Assembly: GCA_002633005.1 (NCBI GenBank)
Contig: NMRA01000138.1
Span: forward strand, 592,274-649,602
DNA: 57,329 bases
Origin: Phoronis australis
Taxonomy: Eukaryota > Phoronida > Phoronidae
Direction of reading: 5' to 3'
Below, one piece after another: positions 1 through 24,260 of this stretch (its first letter is position 1; every line of letters begins with the position of its first letter). Below the pieces are notes generated by a model. That model did no database searches. It was not told the DNA's origin and saw only the letters and a program-made list of their open reading frames with translations. Position numbers and translations under genes: made by a program.

Positions 1-279
1 AAAATGGCGGCGTTCAGGACAAGTTCCTGAACTGATGAGCCGGAAATGTGGGTACGGAAATAACCGATGACAACCGGTAATCATACGCTCAGAGAAAAGG
101 GTCAAATACGGTTGAAAAATCGCTTTTGGCAAGAAAGGCGAAAAGAATGTAAAGAAAGGGTGTCGAAAATAAGATTTTATGTAGTAAGTATTTTCGGATA
201 CTAGAACCACATGGGCAGTTTGCAACAAGGACTTTAAGGTGCAGGATTAGGAAATTTGGTCCATTTCGACATATCATCC

Positions 280-1420
280 ATGAATCAGATATATCCTGGC
301 TTAAGATTTAATTGCAAGCTTAAAGCTACCGATCACAAGTTTTCGATATATCAACTACGTATCTCACGGTGTCTGATGTATTTTGACTAAGTGTTTCTTG
401 TTTTAGCGATCAAACCAACAGGCAACATATCACCACAAGGCTGAGAAATATAGAATGTATCTGATCTTACCTACCAGGTGGCAGTGTTTAAACAATGTAT
501 CTGATATATTGTGAGTTTGTAAGTAAGTTCATGCTCAAACATGGCGACGGAGTTCAACCAGGGCGAGCTATGCGATGAAATAATCGACTCCCGATATAAT
601 GGATCATTTCGACTCATTAATGTCATTACTAGCCGCTAGGTTCATGTATTAAGAGTTTCTGATTACTCAAGTTCATGCACAAATCTGTGTGACCCTAATG
701 GTGTAGGAGTTCAACCAGCATCACCTTAGCTATCAAGGCAGCGAAATAGCCGATAATGCACTCACGATATGTCGGATACATTTCGACCCATTAATATAAT
801 TCCTCGTGGGAGTTTTACAAAAACCTCCAACAGGACCTACTTTGTGTGCGTTATTTAGTACAAGTTAAAAAAAGGAGTTAATGTATCGGATATATTGTGA
901 GTAAAGAGATCAGAATATAGATCCGATATATCATGAGTTAATCACAATGGTGCGAGCATAGGGGCCAATAAAGGAATCAAAGTATGTGATATATCATGAG
1001 TTTTTGGTGGAATCTCTGGTAGTCAACCCTAGTGTTAAGTAAAAGAGATCAGAATATGGAATGTATCAGTTATATCGTGAGTTAATCATAAAAAGGAGGT
1101 CTTGCATTTGCGATCCTAGCAGCCAATAGAAGAATCAAAGTATCCATATATCATGAGTTATTTGGTAGAATCGCTTATAGATGAGGCTAGTGGCCAGTGA
1201 AGAGGCCACAATATATCCGATATATTGTGGTTTATCTAGTATACTATCTGGTAGTGATCGAATATATGCGATATATTGTGAGTTAATGAACACGTCTCCT
1301 TGCATACGAACACAGCGACTGGCAAAGAGATGAATATATCCGATATATCTTTAGTTATTATGATCTGAATCTCTGCTAGATGACCTGTTGCACAGAATGT
1401 AACCAATATGTTGTGGGTAA
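280..1420. repeat. Degenerate ~60-bp dispersed array with GATATATYNTGAGTT core
   Basis: A core close to CGATATATTGTGAGTTAAT recurs near 500, 888, 930, 988, 1070, 1146, 1213, 1271, 1340 and 1408, with weaker copies near 288, 346 and 770. In the 880-1410 part the spacing is roughly 40-80 bases. Between cores the sequence is mostly unlike, with some shared words such as agagatcagaatat. It looks like a decayed satellite. Confidence 0.6.
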
Positions 1421-4400
1421 TTTTGGTGAATATTCATGAAGATAGTTGAGTTCTGACATGCGCAACGTCTAGTGGTCAAACATAAGCAGTTCATCATGCG
1501 AAATTTCATAGATTTTACATAGGGCACAGATGGGCTATATTCGTAATCCCACACCATACTCTATAAATGAAACCCTGCTTTCACAACCAGTTATTCTCTC
1601 TGAATAACCTATAGAACCCACCTATCCGACTATTACAGTTATGTTTTCTGACAAGCTGTTGACAATTCTGAACTTTTCCTGTACTATTAGTCTGTAGTTC
1701 GTTTAGGTTTTGCAACTAGCACAGGTAACATTTCGATTTACAAAATGTAGGCAAATTTTTGTTTTCCGATATGTCTTGTATATACGGTATTTACAGATTG
1801 GTTACGTGTCTAGTAGCGAATACCAAGTCATATTTTCCGTACTCACATTGGCGGTGGTTACTTAGTTGCCAAACCGGCACGCAAATTTTACTTTAGTTGC
1901 TCAACTCACCAAACGTGACCTAAGTACCAACACACCTCTTGCTTCGTTTTCTGACAAGCTATTGACAGTGTTGAGCTTTTCCTGTATATTTAGTCTATTT
2001 AGGCACCGAAATTTGACTTTTTGTGTTCTCTTCATGAAATGAGATCACGTGGGTTAGTGTGCAATTAAGCACACCTACAAACATTTAGAATTAAAATCCA
2101 GGAAGTCTCATGTATTATTACTGGCCAATCTCTGCTTCAGATATTATTCATGTCATACAAAAACTGTTGACGACGTCATGAGCTGAAACGTTATGGCCAA
2201 CGGTGAATTTCTAATGATCAGTGCTGTTTTTAAACACATTTTTGAACTCTTAGGGTTTTGATATTTGTTTAGGTAATATGTATTAAGAAAACAATTAAAA
2301 ACAACATGCTTACTACAATACTTAAAAACGTGATGACATTTGATCATTTTGAATGGGCAACCTCAGATTTCACGGAGCACATCAGTTTCAACTTAGTGTT
2401 GTTGTAACATTGGATGCTAACTACGGTTATATAAATACACACAGGTACAACACTTCAGCCCAGAATTTTAGAGTTGCCTAACTTCAGCTGCCCATATTAA
2501 AGGTAAATCTGCACTTATGTCCAAGAAACGATACAACGAACTATGGAATGATTATTCTTTCTCTTGATAGCTTTCTTGTGTCTTGCTCCTGTGAGTTCAC
2601 TCCAAATTTGCGATGAAGCAACAAAAAACTGTCCTCTTGTACAATCCACTACAGCTGATTGTATGTTAGTCAACATGTGGATTCATCGTGGAAGGTCGCG
2701 ACTTCAATTACTTAATGCTCAGCCTCTCGAAGGAAAACCAGTTCATAACCTTACATAGCGTATTGACGAGTGCCGTCACCTATCTGAACTTGAGTTTGAG
2801 CTTGAACTTTCGGACGTACATCAGATTTCAAGGGGAGATTTTGGTGTGTCATCCCAAATATGGCTGTTCATGGTTTGCTGAACTGCTGTTTCAATTTTGT
2901 TTGATATGGTTGAAGGAAGTTGTGCAATGCCTTTGTGTACATTATATTATACTCTACTGGTGACATCAGAAGCAGGGCATTGTTGACAACCTGCAGCTTG
3001 CTAGTGTAACCTCAGATTTTGTTTGGCGACTTGGTAAAAATTCAAAGCCATCTCAAAGTTACCCAATTTTTGCGAGTTGCAACCAAGACAAAAAAGGTCG
3101 GCAAATGAGAATTCACTTTTTATTTAGTTAAATATTTGCTGTGACTTCCAAACTTTAAGAACTTAATTTTTTTCCAAATACAATATGTTTGTTTAAAATT
3201 GTTCTATTTATTGTGTGAAATCGGTACATCTGCACTCGCTTGAAGAGTCGAATTTGCTTGGCAAAAATGGCAAGACCCGACCATGAACATGCATAAACAA
3301 TGTAACCTAATCTCATGCTTTCTTTAGAGGTAATACCTCAACAGGTATATTGGTCCTCGCTGTGCATGTGGCCTGTCACTTTTTCCGTTTGACTAAAAAT
3401 GCTGCTCAGATGGCACCATCGTATATATTTCATAGCTCTGGTGAGCACGTTTCCGTTTAGCAACCTGGAAATTTTATCAGGTCGCATTTCCTGAATTGAT
3501 GTTTTACTAAGTGTACTTTCCTTTGAAGATTCAGATACTTAGGTTTCAGTTACTTTTCTTGTGTGCTCTACATGGGAAATTTGTTGATCAAGATAGATGA
3601 ACTAAGCCTACAATATTAGATATGGGTGGCATGTTTTAGACCGCTTAATCAACATTCTTTTTCTTACAGTGGCAGACGCACTGCATTTGCTTCGTTTGGG
3701 GTCTCCAGCAATGCCCTTTATTAATTCATTGTCTTAAATGCCACATCAAATTTTCAAATATGGAAATCAAAATTTTATGACAGAATCAGCTTATATACTA
3801 GCATTCACTGTAGCGTGGGAAAGGCTGTCCCAACATAACTTAAATTAAGAAAATCAAAAGGAGAAAATTGTGAAACACAACATTTAATTGGAATTATTAA
3901 CAGTTACACCATGTGGCACTGCTAGAAGATAACATCAAATTGAAGCCATTTAAAAATATGTGGTTTGTAATTGATATGGAGATAGCCTCTAGGATGGAGA
4001 TGGTAGTCAAGTCATAGTTCCTTAGTTTGGTTCAGACCCTGAGACTCCTGACTGTCTGACCAATCTCACATGCACTGGTATATCGCAGTCCAGCAGGAAC
4101 GCCCTTGCTTAGAACACAAATCAAGATACTGGTAAGTTACTTGGCTCCATTTAAACAACATGCACCCTTGCTACACAGTACTTATCAGTATACCTCCACT
4201 GCCCATTGCAAGCTCTCACCTGAGTACTGTGTTCTACCAAGTAACATACCATCAACGATTAAAGTGGTTTCTGTTTTATGTTGACAATAAACAATATAGT
4301 CCATACCGTAATGGGATCTCTGGTATTCAGCTGCTCAATTAGGGGAAAAGGCGCTTGGTAAATAATTGAACTATTCCAATTTCTCTTAAGATATCTCTTG

Positions 4401-7400
4401 AAAACCATTTGTTCATCAGTGATGATTTTGCTATCAAGATATTTATCTGTGGGGCTTTACGCTCAGTATCACATGAACTCGTCAACTGCGACCGGGCAAA
4501 ATTCCCAGGTCAGCAAACAGGAAATGAGCTCAATGAAACTAGCAAGCTCTATAGGCAACGGGTACCGCATCGTGAGGGTAGATTATCAGAACACTTTGTT
4601 GGGGGCCCTAACAGTTTTTGTCGTGCTCCACCGTTCATCTGTTTACTTCCTGTTGTGGTTAGAGCACATGCTCGTATGTGTGCTGAGTGTGGCAGATACA
4701 CTGATTTCACGGAATATTGTAAACCAAAGATATTGTATTTGTAAGAAAATTGTTATTCCTTTTTAAGGTTTGGAAGTCCACACGAATTTCAAAGTGAATT
4801 GTGGGTGACTTCTTTTTTGACTGATTTTGTTTAAGATTTGGAAATTTTGCCAGTTTGCTTAACAAAATCAGGTCACATTGGCGAGCTGCAGATTGTCAAA
4901 TTGTACCCTGTTGGTACTGTTTAGTGGAATTAAATTGTTGCTTGGAGCCTTGTTCAAATGAACATTGAACATTGATTTATGGTTCTACATGATCATTTTC
5001 TCTCGTTAAGAGTTACAAACAAGTTGAAGATCATGAAACACTGACTTTTAAAATTTTTGTTAACTAAATGGTTATTTCACTTCAATAGGCTCCCATTACT
5101 GTTGTGATCTCTGTTAATGCTGGGTAGCAAAACATTCCAAAAGAACGTGATACCGTAAAGTACAAATACCAAGGTCAATTCTAATAAAATGAACATTTCT
5201 TTACCTGGCTTATTAATTCGTTACACCAGTCAGCCCAGTTGCTTCTCTAAAAGTCCACTCATTTACGTTACTTGCAATTTGCTCCCAGATGCTCCCAGTG
5301 TCCTGGAAAGGTCACACCAGTGCGTTTGATGTCATAAGTAGTATAACTTGAGTGAGTGTTTTGGTATCAGAATTGTGGTTGGTAATTATTCCAAATTTTA
5401 TTCCAAGCATTGTTTCTGGAACATGAAAACTGAAAAGGTCGATTAAAAATGGAAGCTTACGATGTATCAAGATTTCCAGTCGAGTTTATTTGCTGTATCG
5501 TGTGAACACGGAGTTACTTTGCATATCACCGCTTCCTCTACTTGCTCCAATTCTTTGTCGTCTACTTCATTGTCATCTCTTTCTTACTGTTCGCTTTGAT
5601 AATATTCAAATTCCTCATAAAAATCGGATAAATCCATTATTGTCTATGATGCACTGCATATGTTGTCATAAGTTTGATTCAGCTGATATGCGTAATAGTT
5701 ACAATGAATAATGAAAGTTTATAGCAATTCAGACATGGTGAGATATTTACTTCTCAAACACTAATAACCCAACCTTTAGTTAAAGGAGTTTGTGCCAGTT
5801 CAAGAGTAGAATTATCTTTGCAGTATTCTGGCTTTTTAGTGAAGCCAAATGTTAAGCTAAGCTGTAACTTAGCATTTTCTCGTGGCAATCTCAATAGCAT
5901 CATGCCTATTTTTGTCAATGATTACGGTATTCTAAGAAGTAAGAATGGTTTTGACGTATTCTGATTAACTTTCTGGCACCTACATTGACTGATTGGTGTT
6001 TGGTCAAAGCCTGTTTTTGAGCAATGTTCAGGTCCGAGAACTTGAATGTGGATTGTTTACCATTTTGTGCAGTGGTCTGCCAAGTGACCAATCATTCATG
6101 GAATTCCTACCTGTTGGTTATGCTGCTGTGCATTTGTTGAACTGGTGTTCCTATTGGCTAGACTGTGTTGTGGAAGGCATAAATGAATAAATCGCAGGAC
6201 TTGTTTACTACATCTTGTTGGAATGCACAGGGTTTAAAATATTCCACACTTCCGCCTTTCTGAAAGTAATTTTGTGTGGGAGATGAGAATGTCAGTTTTT
6301 TTCCATAGCAGCAATTAAATATTGGTCGACTAGAGATTCCATTGGTTTTGAATTGGTAGCTATAATTTTGGGAATGAAAAATTCTGCTGTGGAAATGTCA
6401 GTATGTGTGTAATACCAACCTACAATATGAGAAGGAATTTGCGACTTGAACTTGAAAGGTGGAAGCTGTATGATTTCATTTTAGAACCGTATGCATGAGT
6501 GACTAAAAATATTTAGCTGACACCCACTCTGATTTTCCTCTTCCAGCACAATTAAGCAACTACAATACCCACAGTGAACTATCACCATGACTTTTTGCAC
6601 GATTTTTCGTGTCTGTCAAACTGGATGTATTGGGGAGACCTAGTCATGAAGCTGGTTATTCATTTCTGACTGACTTGGCCTGTTTGTAAAGGTGACCTAG
6701 AATCAGCGCATGTGAAGCTCATCAAACCCTGACATACAATTGTTCAATGGGTCAGGCTTTAATCATCTTTTATAGTCCTTAGGTTTTCCTGTAATCCACA
6801 ACCCTTAGGCACACATGGCAATCATTATTCAGGTTTTTTCACTGGGTTGTCAGAACAAATGGTGTTAAAAAAGTGCAAGTTGATAAGCGAATTTAAAATT
6901 TCGTATGGGAGTCCAGCTTACAATCTGCACAAGGAAAGTAGAGGTGATATGAATGAACAAATAGCATGGGGTGCTGTTGTTGCACTGTTGTTAGGATGTA
7001 ATGTAAGCACTGCAGTTGGAACCTAGCCTTAGATGCTCTTTGATTCCCTCATGTGGAGTTCAGTAAGCTGAGACATCTGACTGGTTTGTAAGTTAGTCAA
7101 GGTAATCCTTGTCTATGGGATCCAGTCTAATGTTCTGTTTATGCTGCACAAGTTAACATGGTTCAGCTGACACTGAATGAGATGATCTAACCCAGACAGG
7201 GCAAAGTGACACATCAGTGGTAACTTTTGTCACCCTCTTGTGAGGTAGAGCAAATTGCAGCTGATCATCTTGCCCCATGTCAGCTATACAGCCTATACAT
7301 CTAAATGCAAAACTGGGGCAAGGCAGAAGGGAGCATCCCTATTTTGCTTGCGTAACAACATAATATATTTTCGCACAATTTCTGCATATAGCAATTATAA

Positions 7401-7513
7401 GTTCAGAACAACTAATTATAATGAAATTGTTAGAAAATTAACGTAGAAAATAAATCCGAAACTAAAAGACGATCCAGATCCTCTAAAGGATACACTTGTG
7501 TGTCGAAAAGTAG

Positions 7514-7801
7514 AATAAATATACGTAAATAAAACAACAAAAATGGATCACTGAAATGTTTGGATATAGTAACATCCTTCATCAATAGAAACAGAAACAG
7601 AAATAAAGTAACATCAAACACTGATATAACAGAAATAAAGTAAAATCAAACATATGACATAATGAGCATGATACGCCATATATCAGATGTCAATTGTCAT
7701 ATAGTTTCATTTTACTTCATTTCGGTTTCTGTTGACGAAGGATGTTACATCTGAAAATTTCAGTGATCTATTTTTGTTGTTTTATTTACGTATATTTATT
7801 T
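7514..7801. mobile_element. Foldback (palindromic) MITE-like element
   Basis: The left arm (about 7514-7600) and right arm (about 7723-7801) are inverted copies of each other. Both carry AAATATACGTAAATAAAACA, then a GGATCA/AGATCA block, and inner blocks matching CATCCTTC(A/G)TCAA. The arms are about 80 bases around a short centre. A related half-copy lies at 14259-14390. No transposase frame is present. The family is not identified. Confidence 0.75.
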
Positions 7802-9655
7802 AAGAAATCTGCACGTAGTTAACAGCCCTAGTTCAATTCAAATGCTTGTACAACACAGATGAAAGTGTTAAGCAGCTGATCAAAAAAATTCATTGAAGTA
7901 AAATTCAATGACACGTATTGCATTCACTCCAGTGGAATTAGAAGCAGTGCAATGTTAATGAACTGTAAGTTCTTTTCCGTCTCCATTTTCCACCTTGCCA
8001 CTGTCTCTGAGCTGTGTGTGTGTGTAAACAACCGCTTGACACCTATCATCCAGCACTCTGTCAGTTGCACTGTGTCAAAAGTTAATGTCTAAACTGGACT
8101 AAAGGGTGACCTGGGTGACCTGGTGTAAGCCAGAAGACTGAATTAGTGGAAGCCTTTTTGGCAAACGTATGAGCTATCTGCTATCTAGTCCCTTGACTAC
8201 AATGGCTGTTAATTCATGAAGATTTGTTGTTTCTTATTCAGTTCAGGTATTACATCATTGTTTTGCCTTATAAGGGCACTTTTAACAGATGACTGGGTTG
8301 TGACAAGATTGAGTAATTTATTGATACCATCCTATTGGCAGACAGGCCTGTATTCTACTGAGTGATGTCAAGTGTTTAGTTGTAGGAAGCCTGGTATTGT
8401 TATGCCTGTGTCATAAGTAGGAGAACATGGAAAGAAAATTGTGAACTGCGGGATCCTGTCTTTGAAAAAGTATGCATAGCGTACATGCATAATTAATAAA
8501 CAAGAACAACTTGGTTGTACAAAATTGATTATTTTATCAGTGAAGCTACTGATATATTTTGTATGGTTGTGTTTGTTCCTAATATACATTAAAGTAAATA
8601 GTTGGTTCTGATGGAAGCAAACAGTTGCATCTGTATTGGTTTATTAATGCCGCAGGCGTGAAACTGGTTTGGTGCTCATACATCTTGTAACTTTAACAGC
8701 AACATGGAGTTTCTGTGTACACTTAGTGTAATAAACTTGTGTTCTTCATTACTGTAATTTCATTTAGTTTTGCTGAATTATCCTCAGCCAGGATTCTCAT
8801 GTGCTCTGACACTGAGTTTGTAGCAGTGGAAGTCTCTGAAAATATTTGCTTAGAAAAGTATTGATTGCCTTAATGACAGATAAATACGGCGCGGAGACGC
8901 GGTATTATTCCTGCTATTCAATTCAATGTAAACTTTCAATTTGTGAAGTGGCTCGGCATTTGTTCTCTTTGGTAATTTTTGCATGATTGCGAAAGCTGTT
9001 GGATGTGTTGGCCATTTTACTGCTCACATTTAAAAACCAGTCTGATATTTGTTTTTTGGTCATTGATTTAATGAGCGTCTGTGAAATTCATCGACTGGAG
9101 TGCACATATCATGGTGTACCATACATAAATTCATTAAAAACAGGCTACCCTAAGTGCTGCTTTCTTGTGGTGACGTTACTGATGATCAATATTGTGCTAC
9201 TAGTTCTGCAAGGGTATTTTTGATTATTGGCATGTTTTGAGCCTGTTCATCTACAAAAGTGATGTTTCGTTATGTACTTCAGAATATAACTTACCTGTTA
9301 AAACTGAAGTTGATGTTCCATGTTATAAACAAAAGTTAAATGTTAAAATGTACGGGCATGACGATTCTCTTTGTAGTAAGGGTTGTCTTTTTACTGACAA
9401 TTTATACCAATGTAACTTGGTTGTTACACAGCTCTGAACCATTTTACCCTAGGTTCATATTTGCTTGCCTGGCCTCAATCTGTTGACGGTTTTTGCTCAC
9501 AACTTCTTTGTCAGCTTCTCCCTAGAATCTTTCAGTACAATGTTAGTTGTATTCTTATAACACTCAAACTGTTGGAAACTGTGAAGCAAGCAGAGAATTA
9601 AAGTATTGTTCAAAAACTTTTTAGTGGGTACAGTTTGTGTGATGGTCCATTTCAG

Positions 9656-19541
<9,886 letters not shown>

Positions 19542-21570
19542 GCTGGTGTTTGTTTAACAACTGACCACATTAACACCTGTGTTAAGTTGAATTTGAACAG
19601 TCGAGCTTCGTCTCTCCGACGATAGCTCAGGAGCCTTAAAACAATGAACACATGATCAGGCAGGAGCCTTTGCAACCATGGACAGGCAGTAGTGTTGTTG
19701 GCGGGGGTCGTGTCCGAGGACGGCACGTCCCAACTGTTCCGCGTTGACCCAAGAGCGACAAATAGGAAGCCTATCTGTGATAACTTTGGCCGTCATTTTT
19801 TGTCAATGGGACGTTTCATTTGCTGACTTTTGCCTCCTACGTTGTGACAAGCGGAGAGTTTGGAGCAAGACGGGCTTGGCTGCTGCTGCTCTTGATTTGT
19901 GGAGAATGAACGATGACGACGCCGGGAGAGTTGAAGCGCGTGTTAGTCTGTGTACATGGTGGTGTTCTTGTTATTGTGTTAGTACCAACTTTTGGGAACT
20001 ATGAAATGTACAATAAATGCATGTAATATAAGTTGAATCAGCCCTGTGAATGTCTACCTGGAGTCTGCTCTTGTATGCAGTCTCTCAATTAGTTGTTTTT
20101 TAATTGATAAGATGTACATTCACTATTGTATGGTATTGTATATTTAAGTTTCCTATGCTCTCTTGTCGGCACTCTGCCGTGGCCTGAGGCTGATATAGTC
20201 TTGTTGAAAATTTGCCGTGTAGTTAGCCCTTCCCTTTGTGAGTGGCACAGTTTTGTAGGACATGATGTAGTCAGTTAGTTGTCACAAAGAAATGTATTGG
20301 TGTGTTAATGTGCAATGCCGTCTGAATTGTTTAGACTAGTCTGCCTGTTGAGGGCACAAGAGCAGTCATTCTGAACACCTAGTATCTTGGTGTCACTGTC
20401 CTTTTTAAAAAGGAGGCCTGCCATTTTAGGGAACTGTGAATATGTTGCTTATTTTATTTATGTTTTACCTGACTGTGGATTCAGCTGTGTGTTTGCAAGT
20501 TGCCTTCCATTGGGCGGTAGCTGGCGTTGTATTGTCCATGCTGTTTAAATAACCTTAGGAACAGGTGACCTGCAAAATACAGAAAGGAAATTTGTGTCTT
20601 ATTTTGTACTTGGCGCAGTTTCACATTGTATTTTGTACGTTCTCACTTGGGCAGTAGCAGCATGTATTGTGCTGACAGAGGACAGCTGCTTGTGTTTACA
20701 TGGGGCTGAATTGCTGAGAAATGCTACTAAATGCCATTGAGCTTCTTTTTCTATTTAGTATTGTTACAAATGTCCGTATTTAATTATATTGTCGGTTTTC
20801 TACAGCGTCATGTAGCTTTTTGGATTGAGTACATTGGTCATGTGTGACGAAGTATTGTGAATTTTGTAAAATTGGGCCGACGTTTTTATGGAATAGTCTA
20901 CTGAAGTGCGAATAAGATTGCTTCATCGTTTTCGCCCATTTTAACTTCCAAGTGCTATTGAGGCCCCAATTATGTCATAAATAATTGTACATGTTGTTCA
21001 AACGAGAAACAGTCTGAATTCCATCAAGATCTGCTATTGCAATGTTGTTGGCAGTGTTGTAGCTCACTGGTGACTGGTCTGGCAGAGGTTTGCATACAAA
21101 TGGTACTGGTACGTTTCACAAAGTGATTTCTTCAACTGCAAAGTAGCAGAAACTAGCTGAAATAGTGCGCTTCCTTTCGTCCAGTTATGGTCCAAACACT
21201 ATTAAAAGTTAATCATATGTTGTTAAGGCTCTTGTGCTATTCACGGAGTTGCAGTATATTCTGTCAGGAATTAGGTTTTTGTGCCATTAAACACTCTATA
21301 CTCCAGTTGCTCATTAGTTTTAGAAATCTCTGTATTTTGCTTTTCTGGTATACATCTTAAATTCGCTGAGTTTTGCAGTTGGAGATGATTGAGTGGGGGG
21401 GGGGGCATGGATTTGATTTTTGCTCATCTGGATCTTGGTGGAATTCAGATTGCTCGCTGTAGTATATCATTGATGTAATATGTACTATTTTATTTAGCAT
21501 TATGAGCTTTGTAATTGGAGGGTTTGTGTTTCGAAACAAAAGAATAAAATATTTATTCAAACCATTTTAC
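19542..21570 (+). other. Probable 3' UTR of the alpha-q gene
   Basis: No coding signal is seen after the stop. Candidate poly(A) signals AATAAA occur at 20012-20017 and near 21542-21547; the second is followed by a thymidine-rich stretch. A G-run of about 11 lies near 21396. Which site is used cannot be decided from sequence. Confidence 0.5.
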
Positions 21571-24243
21571 TGTTGTTTAGTAGTTTTGATTGGGTAACTT
21601 GCAACAGCATAGTGTCGTGGAACAAAAGAGACCTCTCTAAAACTTAAAACTGTAACTTTCAGGTAAAAGTTAACTTAGTAGGTATGCTGTGTATTTCAGC
21701 AGTTATTTCTGCCAATTGTGTTCAGGTTGCAGTTAAGCCCACTTTAGCTATTTAAATGTGCCCCCAAATCCCCAAAAGAAGGTGGGGGGACATCGGTCAA
21801 TGCAGCCTTGAACTTTTCTTAATACAAAGCTAAATTAAAAGTCGACAAAACAGGCAAAAAGAGCATTTTCATTTTATCATCAGCTACAGCTGTAGAAAAA
21901 TTCGAACTAGAGGGCCTCCGGATATTTCAAGGTCGTCTGTAAGTAAGCGGCCAATGCGCTTGTCAAAGTAGGAGAGGATATGGCATCCACGAACATCTCG
22001 CAATTTAGATAGACTGAAGTCAAGAAAGTTCAGTTCATACATTGCTACACAGGGCTTTAATTTAACAACTCAAATGTTATCAAGTGCTGAATCCAAACGG
22101 GATATTACATTCATATCCCGGACTCGGTGTGCGTAAGGATGGATGGGTGTTGGTGTCTGTGGATGGAAAAGCTTGCCTGATGTTTGAGCCATATTTGTGG
22201 AACAGTACAATAAAGCTTCATTTTCGTTGCTCCTAAATTTCAGATCAAGATCCGTGCAACTCATAACCTGGCCTTGGTAGCATATTATTATTAGCCGGCA
22301 TTTAGTTCATCCGGCCAGGGTTGGTTTTAGTCTGCTAAGATGAACATCTTCAAGGGCTCCCAACAACTTTTCTATTGTCAACCGATCCAGTCACATGACC
22401 GTGTAAATATATATACATTCACGGCAAGTCTTTAGTCTAGATCAGAACCGGTCGTGACAGACCGTTTGAATATACCTGGATGTAATGTTTTTTTATCAAC
22501 ACCATTTTTTCGTTCCTTCGCTTATTTCCTGTTGTGGAGTTTCCATGGCCACATTTGTGTGGTCAATTAGATCACGTCAGGCTCAGGGCAACCCGGGGTC
22601 GAGCTACTCGCAACTGGGTGCATGGTGCATACCGAATGTGCCGATTACAGTCCTCAGCAAATGCTCCTCCATTACTCAGTGAATAGTCTCAAAAAACTCT
22701 GCAGAAGAGTTTCATCCGGGGGATTCATTACGGATACAGTAGAGCAATATGCCTATAGTGGTTTTGACTAGATGGAAATTGTGCAAGAGTTGTACGCCCC
22801 GGCGCTCGCCGGTTGCTTGGAAATGTTTACGGAATGGAATTCCACAATTTTTCCGCAAATTGTTGCGCCAGCAAGTAGCTTCAAAAAAACTGACAATTTG
22901 AATGTCGTTGTTCAAGATATCCTCAGCTTAGAAAAGTTGACACGTCGTAGTTTCGGTCTCAATTGTCATTTATTTGACCAGCCCAGAAATCACTCACTAT
23001 TTTGCCTGATATGCGGCCTTTCTGTGACGATTCAACTCAGTACCCCGTTTCTTAAAGCGGTTGCCTATGACAGTCAGCCTGAATTAATTAGACCGGCCGC
23101 TTATCACTGATGAAATTGACAATATTGTTCACATCGTATGACTATACCGTGACGGGTGATTCTGAAAATTAAGTCGTTAGACAGCGGGTTGAGATTTGAT
23201 GGGACGGGATCGTATGACAGCTCACCCAGAGGTCGAGTCGGCTTGAGGGGTAAGTAAATCGAAAAAAGTGACCATTTCGAGAGCATTTTGTTGAGAGGTC
23301 GCCCTTTCGTGGGGGGAACGTCGCAAGTTATTCCTCTGTGCGGCAAGTGGCGGCAGGACCCCCACCCCGGACGCCAGAGTCAGTGGTGACGGCAAGTTTA
23401 TGACTGCCAAACACTCTGTCACAGTGCTACTTTTCAGTATAGGTAGCGCTGTATCATCGGGTGGGAGCTAAGCGATACAACAAAGGAACATCTAAGGCGC
23501 GCAGGAAAGCCATGTTACTAGGATTGCAGCTGATACCGAAATGAAATAAATAAAATAGTTTTTATGCATAAACTGCGTAATAATTCTCAAAAAGTGAAAA
23601 AGTATACTTTTTATATAAAATAATTGTGTAAATTATGAATTTAACATTTTGTTTACAAAATACAATGTTAGTATTTTATAAGTAGCTTACCCAGTAATGA
23701 TCATTTTAAAGTGACAAAGCTTCCTTAGCAAGGCTCAGTCAGAAGCGATGCTAAGATTTTAAAGCTTTTGAGAAGTGGACTTTGGGATTTCAGTAAGTGA
23801 AGATATACGTGTGGTACTTTTAAAACCCAGGTCTTACTTCACATAATCTGTTTACTGCCTCAACAGCCAGTTGTTTTGTTCTCCGGGCCCTTGCCTTTGG
23901 CCTTGTTCTTGTCTTGAGTTCAGAACTCCGACACTGTCAGTGTCTGTACAGACACTTTAAAAGTGGGTCCCTATGCCTGACCTTTCTCGGTTAATATAGC
24001 TAATGTCTTGAGTACCAATGCTTTCTAGACAAGATGTCATACTTGACGTTATCCATGCAACAAAACCAGCGTTGCAAAATTATGAAGAAATTTTCCGTAT
24101 TCGATTCGCCTCTTTTTTATCAAACGTCAACTGGCCCCAGTAGAGACGGTAGCCATCCCATAGGCCCTCTATATGCCTGAAGCTTTTCAGTGAATTATGC
24201 ATCCCACTGATTAAACAATCAAAGTCATGTTACCATAAGTAGA
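21571..24243. other. Intergenic DNA without a recognised gene
   Basis: Short frames only. The longest, 22772-23110 on the plus strand, has 112 codons and no similarity I recognise. The stretch 23220-23420 is richer in CG than its surroundings. I see no splice-linked conserved blocks. Confidence 0.5.
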
Positions 24244-24260
24244 CCTTTGGCGCATGGGGA

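Larger units (their letters stand above)
1..9655. other. Left non-coding region, probable intron 1 or upstream of the alpha-q gene
   Basis: No exon could be recognised here on either strand. The first conserved exon (9656) starts in phase 1 inside the P-loop glycine codon, so one more coding exon, encoding about 45 N-terminal residues, must lie upstream. I looked for it by its expected cysteine-containing N-terminus and LKLLLLG end and did not find it. Either it lies beyond the left edge or I missed it. Open frames here are short (under 125 codons) and resemble nothing I know. The structures I do see are a degenerate ATATAT-core repeat field (280-1420) and a foldback element (7514-7801). Confidence 0.6.

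Noticed and set aside
22772-23110. 112-codon plus-strand frame in intergenic DNA
   Set aside because: No recognised domain, no supporting neighbours, and overlap with open frames on the other strand; chance or transposon-derived.
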